Source: Volutella citrinella
Lineage: Eukaryota; Ascomycota; Sordariomycetes; Hypocreales; Nectriaceae
Assembly: GCA_034401135.1 (NCBI GenBank)
Contig: JAWZSP010000004.1
Location: forward strand, 186,001 to 250,000
Length of the DNA stretch: 64,000 nucleotides
Direction of reading: 5' to 3'
Under the pieces are notes generated by a model, which saw only the letters and a program-made list of their open reading frames with translations, was not told where the DNA came from and did not search any database. Below, piece by piece: positions 31,110-41,706 of the stretch. Position 1 is the stretch's first letter; each line of letters begins with the position of its first letter. Both the position numbers and the translations under genes were made by a program.

Positions 31110-32165
31110 GGCGGGCAGGGTAGCGCAAGTAAGGGTAAAATTGGAGATGATTATGCCGTGATCGATCCCGTCGTGGTGGTTGTTTGCGGTGCGACCTCGA
31201 TCGAATATGGACTGGCCAGGTTTCGGGCGTAAGGCTGAGAGCTGACAATGGGGGCCAGCAGCGCGGGATGCGGCGGAGTTGGCACAGCGAGTACCCCACG
31301 GAAATGATGAGGTCTTTAAGCGGCAAGTGCAGGCGAGTCCGCGCGGCGCATCAGACGGCGCTGATATTTGGGGGGAACTTCGTTTGGGACGAAGAGCGAT
31401 GCTGAGGGGTCATGTAGAACAGGAAGAGGATGGAGCAGAGTGAGGGAACGTGGGCAAGTAGTCTTTTCAGGTTGCGGGAGCTTCCACAAAGTGCCTCGAG
31501 GCAGTAAGCATCCATGCGCCATGGAAACCCCCGGCCGGCAGCTGCACCAACACTGCCAGCACAGGCCACCACCTGCCTGTCCGTCATTATTAGGCAGACA
31601 ACTCCAGACAGGGCCCAAGCCCACCAGTAAAGCGCCGTGGGTGCCTTGAAGAGTGGGCTTGCGGTGGATCATCTGTGGCGCAGCGGGTCCAAAAGATGCT
31701 CAGCTCCTGCACCACCCCGCCATAAAGCCAAACGCCCTTCTATTAGAGCTCCAGCTGTTACAGCCGTTTGCGCTTTTCGCCGAGGGCTCCCTTCCGTGCC
31801 CGCAACGACGGAACGAGAGTCCTCGGCGAAAGGGGGCGAACAGCTCTAACAACTCTAACAGAGGTTTGGCCTGATCTGGGCGCTCGTGAATCATTGCCAA
31901 GCTCGAGTGCAGTGTCACCAGGACACAATTCGCACGCTGAACTTATCCCAGTGGTGTTTTCAAGTGGAGCATATCCAGAGTATATTATAGAAGTAGTGTA
32001 CAGAGTTACAGGCAGCTCGTGCGGGTGGTATTACAGTATGCTACATGGGAAGCACCAGCCTCCTCAATCCAAGAGCCTTGTTTGCATCCCAGCGCACGTC
32101 CAAGGTCTTCCCCAAACGCCTTTCTCAATGCTTTTATGTCCCTTTGCGCTGGCTTCAAGTCGCCG
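31110..32165. other. intergenic, holds a foldback repeat
   Basis: Promoter of the phosphatase-like gene and 3' flank of SUV3, with a ~144-bp inverted repeat at 31727-31870 (own entry). No coding frame supported. Confidence 0.5.
31727..31870. repeat. long imperfect inverted repeat (hairpin/foldback)
   Basis: Left arm 31727-31797 and right arm 31808-31870 are imperfect reverse complements around a ~10-base loop (GCCCGCAACG). The ends are GCCAAAC and GTTTGGC. The best-paired part is TTTCGCCGAGGGCTCCCTTCCGT against the reverse complement of ACGGAACGAGAGTCCTCGG. Pairing continues outward through the TTAGAGCT/AGCTCTAA blocks. No second copy was noticed in the window. It could be a small foldback transposon or the precursor of a Dicer-dependent small RNA. 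Confidence 0.7.
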
Positions 32166-34530
32166 TTACATCCTAGCCCCGGCTTCTTGCTTCACCTCTG
32201 TCGGTGGATCGATTGGGACATCATCCAAACCGATATCCACCTCGTCAAACCCCGTCTCTGGCCCCCCCTCTGCCTCCCCCTCATCATACCCTGTCTCCTC
32301 AATGATTCCTGATCGGGCTTTGGCACCCCTCCTCCTGTTCCATGCGCGTCTAGTTTCAAGTTCTTCCTCGGTAAAGTCTAGCCTCTCCAGCGTATCAATC
32401 AGCCGCTCCTCTACGAGCGAGCGGATATGAAACGCGAGGTCCTGGCTGCGGAATGTCGCCGTGTAACGATACGACAACCAAATGTACTGGTTGATGGCCA
32501 CATGCAGCGTCTCAAGCTGGTAAAGGTAGTTTAGGGGGCCGCCGTTGCAGTCTTGCATCCTCTTGTCGAGGACCTCAATGGGGATTTCCTTGATGTCGAG
32601 GAGCTCGCCGCTGCTGTTTTCTGCAATGATGGTGGCCAGTCTTCGCAAAACGTCCACCGATATCTTCTCTCGGGCCATCACGGGAACGTGGCACAGCAGA
32701 ATACGATCACTGATGGTTAGGGGGATGTCCTGAATTGCATCCGCAATTTCGAGCGTTTCGGTGCTAACGCTCAGCTTGTAGTGCTGGCTCACCGTCGCCA
32801 GCTCTCGAATTCGCATCAAAATGAACGACAAGGGGGTGTCCTTGGGGAAGTAGGTTGCAAATCGCTCAATGGCAGCCGCCGGTGGCGAAACGTACGCGCT
32901 TTCGATGTCGGGGGCCTCATTATCGAATGCGCGCTTGATAACACTCAAGTCCCGACGGTCCATCGAAGTGACATATCCGATTTTCTTTTCTTCGACGTCA
33001 CTTTCCGAGGTGGCGACTTCAGCATTTCGTGCCGAACGATATCGCCCGGCACGGCCTCCAATCTGCTTCAATTCCGGAAATGTGAGCTGTCGGAGCTGGT
33101 TTCCGTCGAACTTGACGACCGACTCCATGACGACTCGTCGAATCTCGAGGTTCAAGCCCATGCCAATGGCATCACTGGCAACAATAAAATCGTAGTCATT
33201 GTTGGGGTCGTTGAAAAGAGCTGCTTGTTGCACGCGAACTTCTGGTGGCAAGGAGCCATAGACAATCGCGCAGCGGCGACCAGTACGCTTCTCGACCGTG
33301 CGCTTGAGCGTGTGCAAGTTGAGCCTGCTGAAGGCTACGATGGCATCGCCCTTCTCAAGCAAATTGTAGTCGCCTTCGATAGCCTCATCCATTGTCTCGA
33401 GGGGGCTGAGACGCTGGTATCGATGAATGACGCACTTGTCGCCGATGCTGGAACAAAGGGCTTCTATTAGTCGGACAGCCCGCTCTTCGCCACAGACGTG
33501 CACTTCCTTGGCCTGAACTCCTAGAAGTGCCGCAGTCCAGGCGTTTCCTCGGTCGGGGTCGGCTAGCATCTGAATCTCGTCAATGACGGCGACATCGAAC
33601 TGCTGGTTCAGTGGTGTCATCTCCACGGTACAGCTGGAGAAATACGTGTCCGAATCTTCTGGAACGCGCACCTCTTCACCCGTCAAAAGTGAGCATGATA
33701 GGCCTTTCGCAACAAGCCTGTGGTACACTTCGGTGGCCAGCAGCCGTAGGGGACCTGCGTAGACGCCTGTTCTAGAGTTTTCCAGGGCCTTGAGAGCATT
33801 GTAGGTCTTGCCCGAGTTGGTCGGCCCGACATGAACGTGGACCGTACGCTGCAGGGCGCGCGTGGCTGGGAACCATTCCCAGGGAAAGCGGAAGTCGAGA
33901 AGCCGCTGGTGGCTCCCCTCGAGGCCCTTGGAGAACCGTTGTCGGATGAGAAATGACTGGAACGAATACTGCAGTTCGTTGCTCAGGCCCTTGAGATCTC
34001 TTTGCACAAACGCGTCACGCAGATTGTAAAACAGAGGGTTACTGTCGCGACGCATTATGTTGCGCTCGGCCAAAGCAAATGCATCGTCCACCATGTCCAT
34101 GAAATGGGCCGCCTGGCTGGCCAGCTCATCTTCCCCGAGGCCGTTCATTGAGAGCTGAGAGTCACCGAAGCGCTGCAGCACCTCCTGGAAGCGCAAAAGG
34201 ACAGTGGATCGGAACATTGCATGGCGGCCGGTCCATTTCCTGTTAAAATCCAGGCGCAAGCGAGACTTGGGGTCATGGCCTTGGTTTACCTGTCTAGCCG
34301 TAAGTACATTGACGCGGAAGACATGAGAGGGCGGGTCCCGTTCGACTAACCGAATTGGCCCTTGCCTTAGCAGCGGCTATTCTCCGCTGGAGTCTCTCTT
34401 CTCGAGCCTCTTCCGAGTGGTCTGTGGGTGTCTTCTTTTTTGCTGCCAGTTGTGAGGTCGTCGTGAAGGAACGGCAGGAGCTGAGGCGAAGAGCTGCGCG
34501 TGCAGCCCCGCCTTGGAGAAGAAGTCTCAT
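32166..34530 (-). CDS. SUV3: mitochondrial ATP-dependent RNA helicase SUV3
   Basis: Two exons, 34530-34351 and 34289-32166, encode 767 residues, matching the family. Exon 1 encodes a basic, hydroxylated mitochondrial presequence (MRLLLQGGAARAALRLSSCR). Exon 2 carries the Suv3-type SF2 helicase core: motif I HVHVGPTNSGKTYNALKAL (GPTNSGKT 215-222), motif II DEIQ 297-300, CAIVYGSLPPEVR, DAIGMGLNL and QIGGRAGRY. The C-terminal Suv3 domain and an acidic tail follow. Suv3 unwinds RNA in the mitochondrial degradosome with the Dss1/PNPase-type exonuclease and is needed for turnover of mitochondrial transcripts and excised introns. The intron (GTTAGT, GACAG) keeps phase 0. It is divergently arranged with the NYV1-like gene. 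Confidence 0.95.
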
Positions 34531-35021
34531 CCCCGGTTGACAATTGGCGAAGGCAGCATGCTCTCCCGTGAAGCAGCAAAACTCGAAACTCGTGAAAGTG
34601 GCGTTTAAAGACGTGTACAAATTCCTAGCCTTACCATCCGGCTGTCGAAAGTTTGCTCATATGAGAGACGAATGCGCCAGGAAATTTCCATGGTCCCGGA
34701 TTATCATTCAACCGCCACAACGCACCAGCCACAGGCAGGGGCGAGCTGCTGATGCAGGTGGGGAGTGCCTGCAGACGGGGAGTCGTCGTCAGTGATGTGA
34801 TCCACTGGGGCTCTCAAGAGCGTCATGCAGCGCAAGGCAGCTTTCAATCCATCCCACGCACACCCAACACCCAGAACATCACAACCAGGCTACCTCTTCC
34901 TTCTCTGTACATCTGCCGCAGGTTCGCCAAACACCCACAATCATCAAGCCGTGCGATTTGAAGGCTCTGTGTCCTCTCCCTCTCCTCCAGCTTGCTCCGT
35001 ATCCCTGGCACGGTCGCAAGA
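34531..35021. other. divergent promoter SUV3/NYV1
   Basis: About 490 bp between two head-to-head genes, pyrimidine-rich close to the NYV1 start. No other feature seen. Confidence 0.5.
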
Positions 35022-35816
35022 ATGGCTTCCTCGTCTACCCCAGCGACGCCCTTGCTCTAGTCAGTCCCATCTCGCTGCCTACCTCAGCCATTCTAAACAC
35101 CATCACTATCAGGTCGCTGGCTAACTAGGGCATCGCATAGCTCATGCATTGCGCACAACACAACGATCCTGGCAGAGTGCACCACTTCAGCCTCGTCGCA
35201 AACGTCGTCTCTCGCCTCGCTGATCCTACCAAAGATTGAACACACAACCCCCCAGAAGTTGACATACACCCATGGCAGCCACCAGATTCACTATGTGGCC
35301 GAATCTCCATCAGAGTATCCCAACTCACCCTCTGCCGGTGGTCTGACATTCCTCGTCATCGCCGACTCCAGCTTGGGTAGACGCGTCCCGTTCGGTTTCC
35401 TCTTCGAGATCCGTAAGCGATTCTTTCACAACTTTCCCGATACCAGCGACTTCTCGGATATGCCCAACTATGGTGCGGCTTCATTCAATTCCGAACTTAA
35501 GAACCTCATGGTTGAATACGGCACAACGAGTGGCGGCCAAAACGACGCAATCGGCAACGCTAAGCGTGAGATCGATGATGTGAGGGGCATCATGACCAAG
35601 AACATCGAAAGCCTGCTAGAACGGGGCGAACGCCTCGACTTGTTGGTTGACAAGACTGACCGCCTTGGTGGTAGTGCCCGCGAATTTCGCGTTCGCAGCA
35701 GGGGCCTCAAGCGCAAGATGTGGTGGAAGAACGTGAAACTCATGGCGCTTCTGGCACTTGTCTTGACTCTTATTGTGATGGTGATTGCCATTGCGGTCAA
35801 GAGTGGCTCCGGGTAG
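35022..35816 (+). CDS. nyv1: vacuolar/endosomal R-SNARE (VAMP7/Nyv1-like, longin domain)
   Basis: Two exons, 35022-35059 and 35144-35816, encode 236 residues. The join MASSSTPATPLLY + SCIAHNTTILAE forms the first strand of a longin domain. This needs the second AG (CATAG, 35141-35143); the first AG 12 bases earlier would create TAG at the junction. The longin domain runs to about residue 125. An R-SNARE helix follows (VRGIMTKNIESLLERGERLD, with the zero-layer Arg in GERLDLL), then KMWW and a C-terminal membrane anchor (LMALLALVLTLIVMVIAIAV). Tail-anchored R-SNAREs of this type pair with Q-SNAREs in vacuole/late-endosome fusion and in secretory traffic. Divergent from SUV3. Confidence 0.93.
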
Positions 35817-35918
35817 TGTCTCGAGGAGAAGATTGACCCTTGCGTACTATCGACATTGGTCATTGGCTCCGCCCTGGCGATCACAGCACAACGGCACCGC
35901 TTCGATGGACGACGTATC

Positions 35919-36125
35919 ATGGAAGAGAAATTGGCTCTCCTTCAATTCCAAAGCACTCTCATTACTGAAATAACAGCTGACCTAGAAGAAATGGAATTTC
36001 TTCTAGGGGAAGAAAGGGTTGAGGTTGAGAGACTGGGGCCTCATTATCCTGTGAAGCGGTTTCGTCGTCGACAGGAAGTCCATTTTCGCCTCCAGCAGGC
36101 AGCGTCTGACATTATTAGCGCCTAG
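35919..36125 (+). CDS. small ORF of unknown status (68 aa)
   Basis: Begins 103 bp after the R-SNARE stop codon with ATG GAA GAG. It encodes an acidic helical N-half (ALLQFQSTLITEITADLEEM) followed by a basic segment (YPVKRFRRRQEVHFRLQQ). The composition looks more protein-like than the flanks, and the frame is open further upstream without an ATG. It may be a small gene, the last exon of a decayed gene, or chance inside the R-SNARE 3' UTR. Confidence 0.25.
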   Translation: MEEKLALLQFQSTLITEITADLEEMEFLLGEERVEVERLGPHYPVKRFRRRQEVHFRLQQAASDIISA

Positions 36126-36635
36126 TCTCGGTTCCCTTTTTTTTGTCAATCTCCTATGATGTATTTTCTATTCCACAGGTCTCTGGACGGGATCACGAAC
36201 ACTCGACAAGGCGAAGCAAGGGTGTTGAGTGTGTTTTTTTGTCCGTGACAGGTGCCGCGGGGTATATTGTTCTCGCCGTCAATATCTTTTAGACTGCGAC
36301 TCTAGCGCTCAAGCAATCGTATGCTCATTACCTCGTGTTCTGTGGATGTTGTCCATTCGATCCGGGCGAAACCGACTTCATTTCTCCCTTGCTCATGTTG
36401 AAACCCTCGACGACTGCACCCATGTCGTCGACCTCGGCAGACACCCGCTGTGGCGGCTGCTCCAATCAAGCCATTAATACATTTTTGCAGGCATCCGTCC
36501 AGTTTTCGTGCTCCATCGCTGTCCCTTTGTTCCGTCACATCCGACGAGCCCCAGGCCTCCTTCGTTTCCGCTTCCGTTTCCGTCTCCATCTCCAAGTCGG
36601 CAAACAATCCCGAAATTCCGAAGAGACGCTGCGCG
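36126..36635. other. intergenic, 3' flanks
   Basis: About 510 bp between the R-SNARE locus and a convergent small gene; pyrimidine-rich on the plus strand in the second half. No feature supported. Confidence 0.45.
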
Positions 36636-37094
36636 TCATAGCTTGGGCTGTCGCCCTCGCGCGTCCTGGTAGATGTAGCCGTGCGTCACCGGGCTCTCGT
36701 TGACGGCCACGGTCCCGGCGGCGAGGGGCGACCTCCGCAGACGGTCGGTGAAAAAGGCCGGATGCTGTGTTGCGGCGCTGAGAGGCATCGTCGGTCCGCG
36801 CGACGGCGCTGCGGGGGAAGATGCCCCGGCGACGGCGCCGACGGGCGCTGAGGGCCCACTGCTGCCCATGACGTTGCTGATGGAGGCTGCGGCGGCGGCG
36901 GCTGGAGAGAGCGACATGGCCGGGGGGGCTACCTGCTGCTGCCTCTCGTATGCATGTGTGCCAGGCCCCGAGCCTGCTCTGGAGGAGTACTGGGGATTTA
37001 TATCATCTGGGTGTTTTTTGGATTCCACATGCACCCCTAGCCTCGGTATTCCGTCCTCGGTCTTGTGTGCGAGATGGCAGCGATCCCCCCGCAT
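36636..37094 (-). CDS. small hypothetical protein (152 aa)
   Basis: Single coding exon from ATG 37094. The ATG follows by two bases an intron-like segment (GTTAGT donor near 37136, ACTAAC branch, TTAG acceptor), so the gene probably has a 5'-UTR intron. The N-terminal part, EDGIPRLGVHVESKKHPDDI then NPQYSS, and the C-terminal TDRLRRSPLAAGTV with PVTHGYIYQDARGRQ look constrained. The middle is Ala/Ser/Pro-rich. No Cys motifs, signal peptide or membrane segment. Function not recognised. Confidence 0.55.
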   Translation of the reverse strand: MRGDRCHLAHKTEDGIPRLGVHVESKKHPDDINPQYSSRAGSGPGTHAYERQQQVAPPAMSLSPAAAAAASISNVMGSSGPSAPVGAVAGASSPAAPSRGPTMPLSAATQHPAFFTDRLRRSPLAAGTVAVNESPVTHGYIYQDARGRQPKL

Positions 37095-37444
37095 TACTAA
37101 GGCAGCCCGTGACGTTAGTGTGTCGCTTCCACTAACCACAGCGGCTTCTTTCGAAACGGGGGGCGGACTCGGCCCGGGAAATGGGGGAAAAGGGAGCGAC
37201 GGCAACGGGCATCCTGGAACTTCGCCCAATGACGTGATAAGATAGGTGATTACGGAGTACCAGGAGAGGCTTGGCGCAATCCATAAAGAAGGCACTGAAT
37301 GATTCCATCTTGGTGATACAGAATACACAGAGCTGGCGGTTTTGTCGCCAGTCCAGGGAGCCCTCCCTCCCTCAGGTCTATAAATTTGGTCTATGTCATA
37401 TCGTTTTGTCGTGAATGCAATTGCGGACTTGGACCTCCATTGGC
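37095..37444. other. intergenic with probable 5'-UTR intron
   Basis: Upstream region of the small gene, containing its probable 5'-UTR intron (about 37097-37136), and the 3' flank of the SDR gene. Confidence 0.4.
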
Positions 37445-38710
37445 CTACTTCGCCTTGCTCTTCTTTTTTCCTTTCCCGGCCGCGCCTTGTGCTTGCTTCT
37501 CGCTCTCCTTGCCCTTCTTGATTGTGTCCACCAGGTTCTTGATCTCGTCTTTGGTCAAGTCATCCTTCTTCTTCTGCGCCTTGACATCCTCCTGCGCCCG
37601 CTTGGCACTTCGCTTCTGGGCCTGGAGCTTCTCGACCTTCTCAATGAGCGAGTCCGTCTCCTCCCAGAGCTTCTTGGCCACCTGTTCGTCGTTGACTTCC
37701 GACCTCGCAAAGTCCACCTCCATGCACTCCTTGATGAGCTTGCCGCCCTTGCCGCGACCCAGCTCGGGCTCCATGGAGGCGTACAGGATCGACTGGGCCG
37801 CCATATATGGGGACTTGAGCAGGAACCAAGGCACGAGGTAGCCGAGCAGGTAGAACAACAGCCCAAACAAGGAGCCCCGGGTCAACCAGCGGCGCGAGCT
37901 CGGCGTGCGCGCAAACCCAGGGTCCACGAAGATGACCCGCGCGTTGACGGGGAATTTGTCCGGTCGCTCGTAGGCGTCCAGGTGCTTCTGGAAGGCTTGG
38001 CCGAAGACGTTGAGGGCGAGCTTACTGCGGGCGTAGGCCACGCCGGGCGTCCAGTTTTCTTCGGTGACGGCCTCCTTCAGCGACGGCGAGCCAATGTAGG
38101 ATGAGCAGGTGGTGATGATGATGCGCACGTCTCGGTCGACGGGCTGTGCTCGAAGGGCAGGGCTGAGAATGCCGAGCAGGTGGAAATTGGCGAGATAGTT
38201 GACCATCCAGCTCTCCTCGACGCCCTCATCCGACTCTTGTCTCTTGCCGCCGGGGGGCGTCAGGGTGGCCGCGCAGAGCACGACCATGTCGAGCCTGCGG
38301 GGCGGCGCATTGTCGATCCACTTCGTCGCAAACTTCCGGATGCTGTGGAAGTCGCTCAGGTCGACCTGTTCGGCGTAAATCATGTTGTTGTTGCTCTGGG
38401 ACCGCAGGTCGTCAATGTAGTCGACGAGGAACGGGTCGTTGGCCGGCGTTTGGGTCAGCAGGACCAGCTGCGCGCCGCGCCGGGCAAGCTGCAGAGCCGT
38501 CTGGGCTCCGATGCCCGACGTTCCGCCTGTTAAAATGACGACTTTGCCATCGAGGCGGCGTTCTGAAACGTTTGTGCGGCCAGAGGCGTAGAGCTTGACG
38601 ATGGTGAGCACCACGATGGTCACGATTGCATATATGATTTCCCGTGATCGTTCGGCGATGTAGGGAGGAATGCCGTCGTTGAGAATGTTGACGACGAGCG
38701 AGATGGCCAT
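37445..38710 (-). CDS. membrane-anchored short-chain dehydrogenase/reductase
   Basis: Single exon, 421 residues. An N-terminal hydrophobic helix (EIIYAIVTIVVLTIVKLYA, about 24-43) precedes the SDR Rossmann motif VVILTGGTSGIGAQTALQLA (TGGTSGIG 61-68). The catalytic Tyr226-x3-Lys230 lies in VAYARSKLALN, with the expected Ser203/204 upstream. The usual NNAG is replaced by LCAATL. A second hydrophobic stretch (LFGLLFYLLGYLVPWFLL) follows. The protein ends in a long Lys-rich coiled tail (LIEKVEKLQAQKRSAKRA to KGKKKSKAK). The layout resembles retinol-dehydrogenase/DHRS-type ER or lipid-droplet enzymes; the substrate is unknown. ATG 38710 precedes the anchor and is the only sensible start. Confidence 0.9.
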   Translation of the reverse strand: MAISLVVNILNDGIPPYIAERSREIIYAIVTIVVLTIVKLYASGRTNVSERRLDGKVVILTGGTSGIGAQTALQLARRGAQLVLLTQTPANDPFLVDYIDDLRSQSNNNMIYAEQVDLSDFHSIRKFATKWIDNAPPRRLDMVVLCAATLTPPGGKRQESDEGVEESWMVNYLANFHLLGILSPALRAQPVDRDVRIIITTCSSYIGSPSLKEAVTEENWTPGVAYARSKLALNVFGQAFQKHLDAYERPDKFPVNARVIFVDPGFARTPSSRRWLTRGSLFGLLFYLLGYLVPWFLLKSPYMAAQSILYASMEPELGRGKGGKLIKECMEVDFARSEVNDEQVAKKLWEETDSLIEKVEKLQAQKRSAKRAQEDVKAQKKKDDLTKDEIKNLVDTIKKGKESEKQAQGAAGKGKKKSKAK

Positions 38711-39265
38711 GATGGGCGGGAAAACGAGAGACGGTGCCTGTCGCTAGGCTATTGGTGCACAATACCCGGATTACGACTTCATCGCAGTGTGGAGGGTTTG
38801 TCGAAGAGTTCGTTGGCGAGCACAGAACAGATCAATATGTGGCGTAGAGCTCCTGGCGCTACAATGTGGAGCCAATGCTGAAGCCCCGAACTGCCCGCCA
38901 AAGCCAGGTACCTTGGTCTCCGCTTGCCTTGGTCACGTGCTCATCATGATCCTCCCAAGCTTCAACATGGCAACTTCAACTCCTCAACTCCAAGCACAAC
39001 TGTGCTTCTTTAGAGACAATGCAAAGCAACGGCAATACTGAATACGGCGGCCTATTGGCTTTTTCAACCACTGCACTACTGAACTCACCGGACATGTCCT
39101 GACCAAATGCACATCGCCGCTCCCTTGGGCAGCACCATTTTGGAGCGGTATAAGTCAACACGATGGGAAGGTCATATCAATCGCAAACTGTTGACTATCG
39201 CCGAGATAAATTACATTATGATTCGAACTACACCGCCTCACTCGCACTAGACCACACTGTACATT
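38711..39265. other. intergenic, 555 bp
   Basis: SDR promoter and the 3' flank of the DUF2235 gene. No feature recognised. Confidence 0.5.
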
Positions 39266-41706
39266 CTACTCCTTATGGATCTCGTCGCCCCGGGGCTTCC
39301 TCTCCCAAATCTCTCCCACGGGATCGCCTGGCTCCGCGACACAAACCCATTCACCAATCCCATGCTCCGTACCCGCCTTGCGCACGCCTCGCCCGCCGCC
39401 GCCAATGATCAGGTTACCCGGGCGGTACGTCTCGTCAGCCTCCATGCGGCGGAGCACGCTGCCGTGGACGCGCACGGCATCGGGCACGTCTCGCACCTCG
39501 CCGCGCGGCAGGGGCCAGCTGATGGGCTTCCACGAGCCGTCCGACTGCAGGTCCATGCGGCGGAAGGGCATCCACTCCATACACTTCCAGGCGAAGACGG
39601 CGACGTGACTGAGCCCGCCGCCAAACTCGAGCGAGTCGTGGATGCGCGCCGACGACGCCCCGTGCATGACGTCGTGGAAGGTCCAGTGGTGCTCACACCC
39701 GCCGCCCGCATCGTCCTCGGGCTGCGGGCTCATAGGCATCGTGGGCGTCCGGCTGGGCCCGCCGTTGTTACTGGCGACGCGGATGTCCGGGATGCTCTGG
39801 TCCTCTCGCTTGGCTGGGGGCTTGGGCATCGGCATCGTCCAGTCACTCAGCTCGCCGCAGCAAGCCATCTCAGCCACCTTAGCATCGTCGAACTGGAGGC
39901 CAGCGCTCTTGGCTTCTCTGACCATCCAGGCGAGCGGCACGTGGCTCGCACTCTTGCTGTCGGGCAGTGCCTCCCAGCCGCCCCCGACATCACCATGGCC
40001 TCCCGCGAACCAGACCTCGTCAATATCCTGTAGGTGTTCGTCCTCCCCGTCCTCACACTCGGATACTGGAAGAGCAGACACATTGGAAGCCGTTTCGGCA
40101 TCCTGCGGCGTCCTCTGTGCTGACTTGGACCGAGCACGATATGGCATGTAACCAGAGTTGTTGTCCATGCTTAGTCGCTCCCCTCCAGCTCTCTCGAGGC
40201 CTCCCAGGTTTCCGCTGAGCATATTGAACTGGCGTCCACGCTCATTCTGGGTAGCCGTAGCGGATGGTCCACCTGCGGAGTTGGGTCTGTAAGCCCCTTC
40301 CTTCTCGCCTAATCCGACCCCCAATCCACGCGGGCCTAGAGCAAACATGCTAGCTCGCCGTGCGCGATCATTCTGAAAGTATGTTGTAGCCGGCGGTCCG
40401 CTAGCTGGCGGTCCGTTGTAGGAGTTCGGCCAGTTGGTCCCGTTTAGTTCGTCAGTCTCGTTCGTTGTGGGTAGGTTCGTTTTGAAGTCATTCGTCTTAG
40501 GATTGGTATCCGTGGTATCTGCCGCCTTTGTACCATTCGTCTTGGAACCGTTCGTCTTGGAAACATTCGTCTCGACACCATCCAATTTGGGACTCTTGGA
40601 AGTGCTCTTGTGGCCTTTCTGGGACTGCTGGCGGTTCATGCACACATCATGCTTCTCATTCATGTCATAGGCCCCAAGATTGCCAATCGTGGCAGTGGCA
40701 TCCTTCAAGTCGTCACGAATATCGTCAAGCAGCTCACCAAAGTGACGGTGCTTGCGCGTCTTGCGGGTGGTGTGCGACGGGACCGCTTGGTACATCAGGT
40801 CCTGTCGGAACTTGGCGCGACGTTCGTCGATACTGACAGCATGACGAATCACCCTCGCGCTGCTACGCGCCGTGTATGGGAACTTGCTGCGCTGCATCCA
40901 GGCCGTCTCGAACCTCGGCACAGAGTTCACCGTGTCGAACAGGCCCAGGAAGCTGATCCTTCCAACCGGTCTGGAAAACGTCTCGCGGAACCCCTTCATG
41001 AAGCGGAACATCTCGTCACGCTTCTTGCGCGCTCGCACAGCTTCTTCGCTGTCGCCGGTGGTCTGCTCACGGGACTGCCATTGAGCAAAGGCCTTCCAAG
41101 CAAACTTGACCATCTCTTCGTTTCCGTGCGACAAGAGGCCGATGTAGTCGAGCATTTCCGCCAGGAACCGGGCAATGTAGGCTCCTCGGCTAAAGCCAAA
41201 CATGTAAATCTCGTCACCGGGGTTGTAGAAGCGCATCAGGAAGCGGTAACCGCCCACCACATGGGCGTCAAAGGAAGTGCCGACCGCAGAGTCCTTGGCC
41301 TTTTGGTACCACGACTTCATCCGGGCTCGGGCGCTATTGTGGGTGAGAGATCCTGAGTCCACATATGTCCCGATCCCAGCTGGAGATGGTTCAGCCCCCG
41401 CCAGAGCAGGGTGTTCGAGGGGGCCAACTCACGCTGGTAGTAATGAAACTGGTCATCGGCTGTTCGATCGAGCATGCGGAAGATCTTGAGGATATTGCTG
41501 TCGCTGTCATCGCCATGGAATTTGTTCCCCGTCCCGTCGAAGCACAGGACGAGCTTCCGCGGCTTGCGGCCGGACTCTGGGGCGGGTCCAACGGGCGCCA
41601 TGATAGGAGTTGGTGGACAGCTGTAGGAGGCAATGGATGGAGGGCCTGTGTTGTCTTTGTGGACTGCAGGCTGGGCACAGGCCGGCACGAGGTGGTATGT
41701 ATCCAT
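39266..41706 (-). CDS. DUF2235 alpha/beta-hydrolase (Tle1-like phospholipase fold)
   Basis: Two exons, 41706-41433 and 41379-39266, give 795 residues. The join restores the family motif [11 protein letters not shown]. Other hallmarks are [13 protein letters not shown] (51-63), [10 protein letters not shown], the nucleophile elbow [13 protein letters not shown] (Ser155), [15 protein letters not shown] (Asp240) and [16 protein letters not shown] (about 545-559). These are the serine-hydrolase parts shared with bacterial Tle1 phospholipases. Between about 325 and 540 the domain is split by a low-complexity insert containing repeated K-T-N units and Ser/Gly-rich sequence; the catalytic pieces on both sides are intact. 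Fungal members are cytosolic-type proteins of unknown substrate. An in-frame ATG after the polar leader ([10 protein letters not shown]) is an alternative start. Confidence 0.9.
40533..40577 (-). repeat. three 15-bp coding tandem repeats (K-T-N)
   Basis: Three adjacent 15-bp units on the plus strand (CCATTCGTCTTGGAA, CCGTTCGTCTTGGAA, ACATTCGTCTCGACA) encode the [12 protein letters not shown] part of the DUF2235 insert. They are slightly diverged and in frame. Confidence 0.75.

Noticed and set aside
39266..41706. DUF2235 gene as recent bacterial transfer (similarity to T6SS Tle1 lipases)
   Set aside because: The gene has a typical fungal intron and codon use like its neighbours, and DUF2235 proteins are widespread in filamentous fungi.
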